A program made the translations under genes and the position numbers. Positions 8,501 through 16,794 of a stretch of 64,000 nt of DNA are shown here, piece after piece. Within the stretch, counting starts at the first letter, position 1, and the number at the start of each line of letters is the position of its first letter. Where the stretch lies: positions 1,264,001-1,328,000 of the forward strand of contig NZ_JAOQNH010000001.1 in assembly GCF_025961205.1 (NCBI RefSeq), written 5' to 3'. The notes beneath the pieces were generated by a model. That model saw only the letters and a program-made list of their open reading frames with translations, did no database searches and was not told the origin of the DNA. The DNA is from Azospirillum fermentarium. Its GTDB lineage: Bacteria; Pseudomonadota; Alphaproteobacteria; Azospirillales; Azospirillaceae.

Positions 8501-9703
8501 TCAATCCACCCGCTGCAGCACCGTATCGAGCCGGCCCTTGCCGTTCTTGTCCAGCCACGACCCGGCCAGCTTGCCGTCGGGGCGCAGGCGGTAGCGCAGG
8601 ACGTTGCGCCCGGTCTCGTCGAAGATCAACTCGTCGCCCTCGATCCGGCCCTGGCGGCGGACCTTTTCCAGTTGCTGGCCGTCCTCCACGCCGGGGCCGA
8701 GGATGTAGTCGGCGGTGACCCGCCCGCCCTCGGCCTTGGCGACGGCCAGCACCAGTTCGCGCCCGTTGACGTAGGTGCCGTACCAGCGGCCCAGAAAGGG
8801 CTTGGCGGTCCCCGCCGGGGTGGCGGTGCCGCTGAGATGGGTGGGGGTGCCGTCCACCTGCACGATGTCGGCGCTGGGCCGGCGGCCCCACGACTCGTCG
8901 CACGGCGGGTCTTTGTCGCTGGGGGCCGTGTCGGCGAAACGGACGATGCAGGCGCCGAAACGGCGGACGAACAGGCCCGAGGCGGCGGCCCCGTGGCCGG
9001 TCAGCCCCGCCGGCTGGTCGATCACCAGATGCTCCAGCCCGCGCCCGCCCAGGATGGTGCGCGCCGGCTCCGCCCGCCCGCCGGGATCGAAATCGTCGCC
9101 GTGGAAGAAGAACAGCATCACCCGCGCGCTCTGCACGTTGCGCAGGATGGGCCAGAGCTGGTTGGCGTTCTCCCGCCACGACTCGTAGGATTCGGTGAAG
9201 TTGCCGAAGGCGGCGGGGGCGGTGCCGACCACCGCGTCCACGTCCCCCGTCTGGCCCGCGGCCAGCAGCGACAGGAAGGCGCCGAACGACTGTCCCGCCA
9301 GCACCACCTGATGGTAGCCGCGGGTCTTCAGCCGCATGGCGTGTCCGGCCAGCATGCGGGAACTGGCCGGCAGCGTGTCGCCCGCCCGCATCCGGTCGAA
9401 GCGGTAGACGTCCCACCCGGCATCGCGCAGGGCCTTCAGGTACAACGGCGTGGGGGCGGAGGAGTCCTCCACGTCCAGGGACCGGCCATGGCTCCACACC
9501 ACCGCACCCACGGCCTGCTCCGGCCCCTTCAGGCCGGTGTCGCCATAGGCGGGACGCAGCCACACCGCCGGCACGCCGGTCTGTCCATAGGCCGCGGTGG
9601 TGAGGGCGCCTTGCGCACGGACCGTTTCGGCGCGGGCCGGGCCGCCGGCCATCAGGGCGGCAAGGCCAAGGCCGAGACACAGAAGGGCACGGGCGCGTTT
9701 CAT
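8501..9703 (-). CDS. Secreted alpha/beta-hydrolase with lipocalin-like C-terminal part
   Basis: A 400-residue exported protein. Residues 1-25 are a Sec signal peptide ending ARA. The body looks like an alpha/beta-hydrolase of the dienelactone-hydrolase type: VVWSHGRSLD near residue 68 resembles the oxyanion strand, and the nucleophile elbow GQSFGA puts the serine at residue 139. The last 90 residues (WYGTYVNGRELVLAVAKAEG onward, ending WLDKNGKGRLDTVL) look like a small beta-barrel that compares a wild-type structure with carbohydrate or lipid-binding folds only loosely. The substrate cannot be assigned. It stands alone on its strand. Confidence 0.6.
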   Translation of the reverse strand: MKRARALLCLGLGLAALMAGGPARAETVRAQGALTTAAYGQTGVPAVWLRPAYGDTGLKGPEQAVGAVVWSHGRSLDVEDSSAPTPLYLKALRDAGWDVYRFDRMRAGDTLPASSRMLAGHAMRLKTRGYHQVVLAGQSFGAFLSLLAAGQTGDVDAVVGTAPAAFGNFTESYESWRENANQLWPILRNVQSARVMLFFFHGDDFDPGGRAEPARTILGGRGLEHLVIDQPAGLTGHGAAASGLFVRRFGACIVRFADTAPSDKDPPCDESWGRRPSADIVQVDGTPTHLSGTATPAGTAKPFLGRWYGTYVNGRELVLAVAKAEGGRVTADYILGPGVEDGQQLEKVRRQGRIEGDELIFDETGRNVLRYRLRPDGKLAGSWLDKNGKGRLDTVLQRVD

Positions 9704-9884
9704 CCGGTCAGGCTCCCTCGAACGTACTGACGGTCAGGATGCGCACTCACGGTTAACGTATCGTTGCCAAAGAAGCGATGGTTTCCGGTGCGCGGTAACC
9801 CTGCACCGGGGTTGTTTTTTGTCACACGCGGCAGAGCCGCCACAGCCCGGACGGGGTACCCCGCAGCGGATGAAATGACGCAAC

Positions 9885-9903
9885 TGATAATGACTCGCAA
9901 TTT
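9885..9903. promoter_or_regulatory. Possible Fur-type operator
   Basis: TGATAATGACTCGCAATTT lies 55 bases before the start of the small gene at 9958. The left half matches the GATAATGAT half-site of the Fur consensus well and the right half only partly. It is AT-rich in a GC-rich intergenic stretch. Treat it as a candidate only. Confidence 0.35.
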
Positions 9904-9957
9904 GAGCGGGGCTTTGCTACAGTGGCGTCAGACAATGAACCGGGGGGAAACAACGTC

Positions 9958-10410
9958 ATGCGCAGCATGCCGGCCTGGACCGTAAGCGATCTGATGGAAG
10001 GGGAACGGGCGATCCTGGGGGCCGTCCGCCTGTGGTTCCGCATGGGGACCGGGCGGGGGCTTCCGGGCATCCGCACCGCCATCCGCGGGGTTGGCGCCCC
10101 GGACGAGGTGCTGCTGCCGCTGTTCGCCCTGCTGGGCGTTCTGGCCAGCGACGCCGCCCGGCGCCCGCGCATCCTGGGCCCCGGCGACCCGGCGGTGGGG
10201 GAGGACGAAGCCGCCCTGCTGGAAGCGCTGGGCGCCATCCAGCATGGGGACGAGGATGCGGCGGCCACCGGCTTCGACCGCTGGCTGCCGCTGGTGGCGC
10301 TGTGCGTGGCGATGGCCTCGGCGCGGGAGACCGGGCGCATCCTGGCGGCGGCGGGGGTGTTCCTGCCCGACCGTGCCGCGCGGATGGTGCCTCTGATGGC
10401 GGCGGAATAA
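9958..10410 (+). CDS. Conserved hypothetical protein, 150 aa
   Basis: A 150-residue, mostly helical, cytosolic-looking protein without a signal peptide. It begins MRSMPAWTVSDLMEGERAIL and contains LWFRMGTGRGLPGIRTAI near residue 28, then Ala/Leu-rich helices. I do not recognise a domain. A GGGGGGAAA stretch 8 bases before the ATG supports this start over an in-frame GTG at 9922. A Fur-like site lies upstream and a strong terminator downstream, so it is probably transcribed alone; an iron-linked role would be inference from that site only. Confidence 0.65.
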   Translation: MRSMPAWTVSDLMEGERAILGAVRLWFRMGTGRGLPGIRTAIRGVGAPDEVLLPLFALLGVLASDAARRPRILGPGDPAVGEDEAALLEALGAIQHGDEDAAATGFDRWLPLVALCVAMASARETGRILAAAGVFLPDRAARMVPLMAAE

Positions 10411-10434
10411 CAACCAATCCAACCGCCGCAGCCG

Positions 10435-10469
10435 AAACGGGCCGCCCTCCATCCGGGGCGGCCCGTTTT
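10435..10469 (+). terminator. Rho-independent terminator
   Basis: A perfect 13-bp stem, AAACGGGCCGCCC (10435-10447) with GGGCGGCCCGTTT (10456-10468), ends in TTTT. It lies 24 bases after the stop of the gene ending at 10410. Confidence 0.85.
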
Positions 10470-10498
10470 GCTTGGGTGGGTTCCGGCTTGGGTGGGTT

Positions 10499-10519
10499 CC
10501 AAGGGCCGCCGGCCCTTGG
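10499..10519. repeat. Dispersed palindrome, copy 1
   Basis: CCAAGGGCCG-C-CGGCCCTTGG is a near-perfect palindrome. Its 17-base core AAGGGCCGCCGGCCCTT recurs at 44007-44023, also just after a gene end. A second palindrome follows at 10529. Probably a genome-specific intergenic repeat family. Confidence 0.6.
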
Positions 10520-10528
10520 CCGGGATGC

Positions 10529-10551
10529 GCGAAGGGCGGGCCGCCCTTCGC
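10529..10551. repeat. GC-rich palindrome adjacent to the first
   Basis: GCGAAGGGCGG and CCGCCCTTCGC flank a single central base. It ends 15 bases before the stop of the EAL gene on the other strand, so it may act as a 3' stem-loop for that transcript. Confidence 0.5.
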
Positions 10552-10565
10552 CAGCGCACGGGCGC

Positions 10566-12368
10566 TCAGAAATTGCTGCGCAGCACGCCGCCGCCGCGGC
10601 CCACCTTGGTCCAGTCCTTGGCGAAAAAGGCGAAGTCGCGGGACGGGTGGCCGTAGAGGTAGCCCTGGGCCATGCCCACCCCCAGATCCTCCAGCAGCTT
10701 GGCGTGTTCGGGCACTTCCACCTGTTCGCCGATGAGCTTCAGGCCCAACTGCCGGCAGACATCGACCATGGAGCGCAGCATGGCCATGTCGCGGGTGTTG
10801 TTCAGCGCGCCGCGGACGAAGCTGCCGTCGATCTTGGCGAAATCCACCTGCAGCCCGTAGAGCGACTGGAACGAGGTGGCACCGGAGCCCACGTCGTCCA
10901 GACAGATGCGCAGGCCCTTGGCCCGCAGCTTCTGCAACACCTCGTTCAGGCGGGCGATGTCGGTGACCACCACGGTTTCCGTCACCTCGATCAGCAGCTT
11001 CTTCGCCAGCACCCCGTATTCCTCGGTCACCGCGTGGAACTGGTTGAGGAACAGGGGGCTCATCAGCGTCTTGGCCGAGAGGTTGATGGCCACGTCGGGC
11101 AGCTTGGGTTCCTTGTGGTAGGCCTTCAGCGTGTCCAGCACCGACTGGCACAGCAGCAGGTCGAAGTCGTAGATCAGCCCCACATCCTCGGCGAACGCGA
11201 TGAAATCGGCGGGCGAGGGCATGCCGTCCACGCGGGTCAGCGCCTCCAGGTGATGGATCGACTGGGAGGACAGATCGACGATGGGCTGATAGACGACGAA
11301 GAAGGCGCGCTTTTCGATGGTGGCGCGCAGCCGCCCGATGCGGTTCACGGCGTCCGACAGCATGCGCTGGGCGCCGTCCTCCAGGCTGGCGATGGTGAAT
11401 TCGCCGCTCTGGGCGGAGGCGAAGGCCTGGACCGTGTAGACCAGGGCGCGGGCGGCGTCGGCGGCGTCCAGCGACGATTCCGCCATGTCCAGCGACCAGG
11501 TGCGGATGCCCTCGCTCAACTCGCCGCCGGCGCTGCGCACGATCTGGGAGATGTGGTCCTGCACCTCCTCGCTCTGGATATCGGCGTTGTGGACGACGCC
11601 GTAGCGGTCGGGGGCGAGCTGGCCGGCGCTGTCGCCGTCGGCGGAGATGCCGCGCAGATAGGCGTCGATGCCTTCGCGCACCTCTTCCGCGGCCCCGGCG
11701 GGCAACTCCTCGATCATGGCCTGGAGGCCCTCGACCAGCAGCAGGGTCAGGCCGTTGTCCAGCCCCTTTTCCCGCGCCTGGACGATGCGTTCCTCCAGGA
11801 TGTTGATGAAGCCGTGGGTGTCGAGAAGCCCGTGCTTGGCCGCCGCCGCCAGGGGGGCGGTGTCGGGGCGCAGCCGCGGGGTGGAGGTCAGCAGAATGGT
11901 CAGAAACAGCGAGCCGGGGCAGGATTCCAGCCGGCACCCGCCCAGCAACGCCTGGAACGGCACCCCGTCGTAGCCGGAAAAGGTGACGCGGGCGGGCTTG
12001 ATGCGGGTCTTTTCCGCGATGCGGGCCAGCAGCACCTGAACATATTTGCGGTCGGTCTGGGCCACCAGATCCAGAAGGTTGGTGCCGATCAGCCCCGCCA
12101 CCTCCCCCCGGGTCAGGCGGCAGCGGGCACCGGCGGTGAACAGGATGCTTCCGTGGTGGTTGGTTTCGATCAGCAGGTCGGCGGCGGCGAAGGCAAAACC
12201 GACGAAGCGGTCGCGGTCACGCATGGTGGCGGCCTGCGGACGGAGGGGGGCCGGCGGCGGTGAGCGGGGTGCATCACCGGGGCGTGCCGATGTGGGGCGG
12301 TCCGGGCTGCGGGCGGCACGGTTCGCCATGCCGGGCGCGGGAGCCAGATTCTTGAAACTTTCCGACAT
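10566..12368 (-). CDS. EAL-domain cyclic di-GMP phosphodiesterase
   Basis: A 600-residue cytosolic signalling protein. Residues about 50-165 resemble a PAS-like sensor, residues about 175-330 may be a degenerate GGDEF region (no GGDEF motif), and residues 345-585 form an EAL domain. The catalytic residues are largely present: EALTR at 375-379, a conserved N in INLSAK near 429, EVTET near 461, DD at 491-492, K512, E548 in GEQVE and Q568 in QGYLYGHP. The loop-6 motif reads DDVGSG rather than DDFGTG. It probably hydrolyses c-di-GMP to pGpG, which would favour motility over biofilm; activity is inference. Confidence 0.85.
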   Translation of the reverse strand: MSESFKNLAPAPGMANRAARSPDRPTSARPGDAPRSPPPAPLRPQAATMRDRDRFVGFAFAAADLLIETNHHGSILFTAGARCRLTRGEVAGLIGTNLLDLVAQTDRKYVQVLLARIAEKTRIKPARVTFSGYDGVPFQALLGGCRLESCPGSLFLTILLTSTPRLRPDTAPLAAAAKHGLLDTHGFINILEERIVQAREKGLDNGLTLLLVEGLQAMIEELPAGAAEEVREGIDAYLRGISADGDSAGQLAPDRYGVVHNADIQSEEVQDHISQIVRSAGGELSEGIRTWSLDMAESSLDAADAARALVYTVQAFASAQSGEFTIASLEDGAQRMLSDAVNRIGRLRATIEKRAFFVVYQPIVDLSSQSIHHLEALTRVDGMPSPADFIAFAEDVGLIYDFDLLLCQSVLDTLKAYHKEPKLPDVAINLSAKTLMSPLFLNQFHAVTEEYGVLAKKLLIEVTETVVVTDIARLNEVLQKLRAKGLRICLDDVGSGATSFQSLYGLQVDFAKIDGSFVRGALNNTRDMAMLRSMVDVCRQLGLKLIGEQVEVPEHAKLLEDLGVGMAQGYLYGHPSRDFAFFAKDWTKVGRGGGVLRSNF

Positions 12369-12598
12369 GCGCCCTGCGAAAAGAAAAGTTCATCCAGCGA
12401 TAATCTTGTCCGCCGGTGCATGTATAATAGCTTTGAATTGAATTTGACGAAAGCACCTTCATCCTTATGTCACGCCATTTTGAGCGACAAACAGCGTAAA
12501 CAACGATTAGCAATTGGATTCTTCGCGGCAGACTGACGCACACCGCCCTGCCGTATGTGCCGCAGATGAATGCCGGAGTATTACCGGCGGCGGTCCGG

Positions 12599-13687
12599 TT
12601 ACCGGTGGGCTGGGCGCAAACGGTTGACATGGCCCATCTTCCGGCCCGGCCGTGCTTCCGTCTTCCCGTAAAGGTGGAGGCGGGCGCCGGACTCGGCCAG
12701 GATCTCCGGCCAGCGCAGCACGTCGTCGCCGATCAGGTTCTCCATCTCCGCCGGGGCGATGATGTCCACGGATCCCAACGGCAGATTGCAGACGGCGCGC
12801 ACCAGCTGTTCGAACTGACAGGTGGCGCAGGCGTCCATGGTCCAGTGGCCGGAATTGTGCGGGCGGGGGGCCATTTCGTTCACCAGCACGCCGCCGCCGG
12901 GGGTGACGAACATCTCCACCGCCAGCAGCCCTTCCACCCCCAGCGCCTCGGCCAGGGCGCAGGCCACGCGCTGGGCCTCGGCGGCGGTGGCGGGGGGGAC
13001 GCCGGCGGGGGCGGTGGTGCGGTCCAGGATGCCGTTCTTGTGGCGGTTCTCCACCACCGGGAACGGGCGCATCGCGCCGTCGGGGCGGCGGGCGACGATG
13101 ACCGACACCTCGCAGGCGAAATCGACGAAACCCTCGACGATGCTCTCCACCCCGCCGACGGCGGCCCAGGCGGCGGCCGGGTCGCTGTCCGGCCCCAGCA
13201 CCGCCTGACCCTTGCCGTCATAGCCCAGGCGGTTGGATTTCAGGATGCAGCGCGGCCCGATCTCGGCCATGGCGCGGGCCACGTCGTCCGCGCCGGTGGC
13301 GGCGCGCCAGGGGGCGGTGCCGATGCCCAGCCGGTTGGCGAAGCTCTTTTCCGCCACGCGGTCCTGGGTCACCGCCAGCACCCCGGCGCCGGGGCGCACC
13401 GGCACCCGTTCATCGAGGAAGGCGACGGTGGGAACGGGGATGTTCTCCCATTCCAGCGTCACCACATCGACGGCGGCGGCAAAGGCCGCCAGCGCGGCCC
13501 GGTCGTCCCAGCCGGCGACGGTGGACGCCGCACAGACCTGGGCGCACGGGCTGTCCGCCGCATCGGGGGCGAAGACATGCACGCGGTAGCCCAGCCGGGC
13601 GGCGGCCAGCGCCGTCATGCGGCCGAGCTGGCCCGCACCCAGCATGCCGATGGTGGAACCGGGGGGAAGGGCGGCGGGCTGGGTCAT
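12599..13687 (-). CDS. purK: N5-carboxyaminoimidazole ribonucleotide synthase
   Basis: A 362-residue ATP-grasp enzyme of purine synthesis that carboxylates AIR with ATP and bicarbonate to N5-CAIR, the substrate of PurE. Seen motifs are IGMLGAGQLGRMTALAAARLG at the start, RCILKSNRLGYDGKGQ near residue 145, SVIVARRPDG near 205, and LLAVEMFVTPGGGVLVNEMAPRPHNSGHWT near residue 265. Length is normal. It follows purE by 43 bases on the same strand, the usual purEK operon. Confidence 0.95.
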   Translation of the reverse strand: MTQPAALPPGSTIGMLGAGQLGRMTALAAARLGYRVHVFAPDAADSPCAQVCAASTVAGWDDRAALAAFAAAVDVVTLEWENIPVPTVAFLDERVPVRPGAGVLAVTQDRVAEKSFANRLGIGTAPWRAATGADDVARAMAEIGPRCILKSNRLGYDGKGQAVLGPDSDPAAAWAAVGGVESIVEGFVDFACEVSVIVARRPDGAMRPFPVVENRHKNGILDRTTAPAGVPPATAAEAQRVACALAEALGVEGLLAVEMFVTPGGGVLVNEMAPRPHNSGHWTMDACATCQFEQLVRAVCNLPLGSVDIIAPAEMENLIGDDVLRWPEILAESGARLHLYGKTEARPGRKMGHVNRLRPAHR

Positions 13688-13730
13688 GGCGGCTTCGCTG
13701 GCAAGAAAGGGGGACAGGGCGAGGAACGGC

Positions 13731-14258
13731 TTACGCCGGATCGTCCACGGGGGCGCCGGCGACGGCGGCGGTCTGGCGGGTGCGCCAGGCGTCCAGCGCG
13801 TCGGCCACCGCGGGGTCCATCAGCGCGATGACCGATCCGGCCAGCAGGGCGGCGTTGATGGCGCCGGCCTTGCCGATGGCCAGCGTGCCCACCGGCACGC
13901 CGCCCGGCATCTGCACGATGGACAGCAGGCTGTCCATGCCCTTCAGCGCGTGGCTTTCCACCGGCACGCCGAACACCGGCAGCGGCGTCATGGACGCGGC
14001 CATGCCCGGCAGGTGGGCGGCCCCGCCGGCCCCGGCGATGATCACCTTCAGCCCCCGCCCGCGGGCGGAGGTGGCGTAATCGTAAAGCCGCTGGGGCGTG
14101 CGGTGGGCCGAGACGATCTTGACCTCGTGCGCGATGCCCAAGGCCGTCAGCGTGTCGGCGGCGTGCTTCATGGTGGTCCAGTCCGACTGGCTGCCCATGA
14201 TGATCCCGACGACGGGCGGCACGGCGGTGGAGGGGGCGGTTTCAGGCGAAGCGGACAT
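13731..14258 (-). CDS. purE: N5-carboxyaminoimidazole ribonucleotide mutase
   Basis: A 175-residue class I PurE that converts N5-CAIR to CAIR. Motifs are [17 protein letters not shown] near residue 17, the catalytic histidine region [14 protein letters not shown] near residue 49, and [13 protein letters not shown] near residue 77. The start at 14258 gives MSASPETAP; the frame remains open upstream but is not PurE-like. It is the first gene of the purEK pair. Confidence 0.95.
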   Translation of the reverse strand: MSASPETAPSTAVPPVVGIIMGSQSDWTTMKHAADTLTALGIAHEVKIVSAHRTPQRLYDYATSARGRGLKVIIAGAGGAAHLPGMAASMTPLPVFGVPVESHALKGMDSLLSIVQMPGGVPVGTLAIGKAGAINAALLAGSVIALMDPAVADALDAWRTRQTAAVAGAPVDDPA

Positions 14259-14364
14259 GACGCGGCGTTCCCACGCGGCTGCGGAAAGCCGGGCATTATA
14301 GGGGCCGCGCGGCGCGAGTCCAGGGATGCGATACGGGATTCCCGCATCGCACCGCGGGGGCCCC

Positions 14365-15543
14365 CTACCGCAGCATCGTTTCCAGCCGGTCCAGGGCCTG
14401 ATCCAGCCGGTCCAGGCTGGTGGCGTAGCACAGGCGCAGCGCCCCCTCGCCAGCCGTGCCGAAGGCGATGCCGGGGGCCAGACCCACCGCCGCCTCGTCC
14501 ACCACCCGGCGGGCCAGCGCCACGCTGTCCGGCTCCCCATCCACGGAGAAGAAGGCGTAGAAGGCGCCGGCGGCGGGCGTGGCCGTCACCCGCGGCAGGC
14601 GGGCCAGGGCGGCGAACACCCGGTCCCGCGCCGCGGTGCAGCGGGCACGGGTCTCGGCGATGAACGGTTCCCCATGCTCCAGGGCGGCGACGCCGGCAAG
14701 CTGGATGAAGGCGGGGGTGCCGCTGGTGGAATACTGCACCAGATTCTCCAGGACCGGCAGCAGGCGCGCCGGGGCCACCATCCACCCCAGCCGCCAGCCG
14801 GTCATGGCCCAGTTCTTGGAGAAGCTGTTGACCACGATCAGCCGGTCGTCCGGCCCGGACACCTGCAGGAACGACGGGGCCGCCACGGCCTCGGCATAGA
14901 CCAGCCGGCCATACACCTCGTCCGCGATCACCCACAGGCCGCGGGCGCGGGCGAACTCCATCACGCGGGTCATGTCCTCCCGCCCCATCACCCAGCCGGT
15001 GGGGTTGTTGGGAGAGTTGACGAAGATGGCGCGGGTGCGCGGGCCGCAGGCGGCGAACAGCCGGTCCAGGTCCAGCGACCACCCGGCCGCTGCCCGGTCC
15101 AGCGCCACCGGCACCGGGCGGCCCCCCATGACCAGCACGGCGGCGTTGATGTTGGGCCAGACGGGGGAGACGATCACCACCTCGTCGCCGGGATCCACCA
15201 GCGCTTGCACCGCCATCATGATGGCGGTCATGCCCGAGGAGGTGACGGTGATCCGCTCCACCGCCACGTCCGTACCGTAGGTCCGGCCCAGATAGGCGGC
15301 CAGCGCCTGGCGCAGCACCGGCAGCCCCGCCTGATAGGTGTAGAAGACGTGGCCGTCGCGGATGGCCTGGGCCGCCGTTTCCCCCACGATGGGCGGGTTG
15401 GGCACGTCGCCCTCGCCGAACCACAGGGGGATCAGCCCGTCGCGGTGGCGTCCGTAATCGGCGATGCGGGCGATGGGGCTGGCGGGCAGGGCGGCGATGC
15501 CGGGGCGCAGGTCATCCAGCAGGGGCGAGGGCGGGTGCGTCAT
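14365..15543 (-). CDS. PLP-dependent class I/II aminotransferase
   Basis: A 392-residue fold-type I aminotransferase. The PLP-binding lysine is K243 in [16 protein letters not shown]. Other fold-type I features are [14 protein letters not shown] near residue 72, [11 protein letters not shown] near 102, [13 protein letters not shown] near 175, and the C-terminal arginine in [12 protein letters not shown] near 370. It could act on aspartate, an aromatic amino acid or another substrate; sequence alone does not decide. It is divergent from the HAD hydrolase at 15715. The open frame extends far upstream, but the ATG at 15543 matches family N-termini. Confidence 0.85.
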   Translation of the reverse strand: MTHPPSPLLDDLRPGIAALPASPIARIADYGRHRDGLIPLWFGEGDVPNPPIVGETAAQAIRDGHVFYTYQAGLPVLRQALAAYLGRTYGTDVAVERITVTSSGMTAIMMAVQALVDPGDEVVIVSPVWPNINAAVLVMGGRPVPVALDRAAAGWSLDLDRLFAACGPRTRAIFVNSPNNPTGWVMGREDMTRVMEFARARGLWVIADEVYGRLVYAEAVAAPSFLQVSGPDDRLIVVNSFSKNWAMTGWRLGWMVAPARLLPVLENLVQYSTSGTPAFIQLAGVAALEHGEPFIAETRARCTAARDRVFAALARLPRVTATPAAGAFYAFFSVDGEPDSVALARRVVDEAAVGLAPGIAFGTAGEGALRLCYATSLDRLDQALDRLETMLR

Positions 15544-15714
15544 CGGGGGATCGGCTCCACGGGGCTGGGTCGGAGGCGGGGGGGAAAGTGTAGGGGAGGG
15601 ACGCGCCATCACCCACCGCCCGGCGCGCTGGACAGCCCCCCATTGCCGGCATACCTGTTGTTTTTCCGCGGCTTGGCGCCGATGCGGCCACAGTCCCCCC
15701 GAGGAGGTTTCCCC

Positions 15715-16428
15715 ATGCCACCGGCCATCCCCCCTTTCGACGCCATCGCCTTCGACGGGGACGACACGCTCTGGCACAACGAATCGCTGTTCTCCATGAC
15801 GCAGGAGCGGTTCCGCGCCCTGATCACCGCCCATGCCGGCGGCCTGCCGGCGGAGGATCTGGACCGGCGCCTGCTGGAGGCGGAGACGCGGAACCTCAAA
15901 TACTTCGGCTACGGCATCAAGGGCTTCGTCCTGTCCATGATCGAAACCGCGGTGGAGGTGACCGAAGGCGCCATCCCCGCCCACGACATCCGCGCGCTGA
16001 TCGACTTCGGCAAGGCCATGCTGGAGCATCCGGTCCACCTGCTGGACGGGGTGGCCGAGGTGGTGACGGCGCTGGCCGCGGACCGGCCCCTGCTGCTCAT
16101 CACCAAGGGCGATCTGTTCGACCAGGAAAGCAAGGTGGCCCGCTCCGGCCTCGCCGCCCATTTCCGCGCGGTGGAGGTGGTGTCGGAAAAGGATCCCGCC
16201 ACCTATGCCCGCGTGCTGGCCCGCCACGGCGTGGCGCCGGAGCGGTTTCTGATGGTGGGGAATTCGGTGAAGTCCGACATCCTGCCGGTGCTGGCGCTGG
16301 GCGGGCAGGCGGTCCACATTCCCTATCATCTGACCTGGGCGCATGAGGTGGCCGAGGCCCCCGCCGCGGGGTACCGCCGGCTGGACAGCCTGCACGGCCT
16401 GCCGGATCTGCTGGCCGGCTGGATCTGA
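15715..16428 (+). CDS. HAD-superfamily hydrolase
   Basis: A 237-residue cytosolic phosphatase-like protein. HAD motif I is FDGDDTLW (residues 13-20), motif II ends LLLITKGD near residue 125, and motifs III/IV read DQESKVARSG with VGNSVKSDI near residue 182. The cap is helical (subclass I). Substrates in this group include nucleotides and small sugar phosphates; none can be assigned. A strong GAGGAGG site precedes the ATG. The next feature downstream is a cupin pseudogene. Confidence 0.82.
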   Translation: MPPAIPPFDAIAFDGDDTLWHNESLFSMTQERFRALITAHAGGLPAEDLDRRLLEAETRNLKYFGYGIKGFVLSMIETAVEVTEGAIPAHDIRALIDFGKAMLEHPVHLLDGVAEVVTALAADRPLLLITKGDLFDQESKVARSGLAAHFRAVEVVSEKDPATYARVLARHGVAPERFLMVGNSVKSDILPVLALGGQAVHIPYHLTWAHEVAEAPAAGYRRLDSLHGLPDLLAGWI

Positions 16429-16451
16429 CGGCACCCCGCAAAACAAGGCCT

Positions 16452-16760
16452 TGAGTCTGGCGATCCTGATGCCGGGGGCGGATGGGGCCGGCGGCCCCCG
16501 GCCCATCCCGCAACGTCTGGTGTTCGTCACCCGCAACCGCTATGAATCGGCGGACGGAGTGGTGTTCGTCCGCACCTGAACCAGCGCCCCTGGCGCCTGG
16601 AGCCGTGCACACGGCAAAAGGTGGTATCGTGAGATCCATGACGGCGTCGTCATCGTCACCCACGACGGCGGGAGGCCGTGGCGGTTGCGGCCCGGTGACC
16701 GTTTCGTCATCGAACCCGGCTTTTCCGGCATGGGGGAGGGGGAAGATCACCATCAAATCG
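16452..16760 (+). pseudogene. Decayed copy of the cupin gene at 18637
   Basis: This stretch aligns through nearly its full length with the intact cupin gene 2.2 kb downstream: shared segments include GAGTCTGG near the start, GTCATCGAACCCGGCTTTTC at 16708-16727, and the central HDGG/GRxWRLRPGDRFVIEPGFSG coding block. The start has become TTG, a TGA at 16577-16579 interrupts the frame after 42 codons, and the middle is rearranged, so the second half reads in another register. The 3' end fades into AT-rich DNA that leads to the membrane protein gene. It is clearly a paralogue remnant and not a working gene. Confidence 0.8.
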
Positions 16761-16794
16761 ATTTTGGACAATTTCCAGCACAATATTCAGAGCA

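Noticed and set aside
14259..14364. GATGCG/CGCATC stem as terminator of the aminotransferase gene
   Set aside because: The stem is short, the loop is large and no T run follows.
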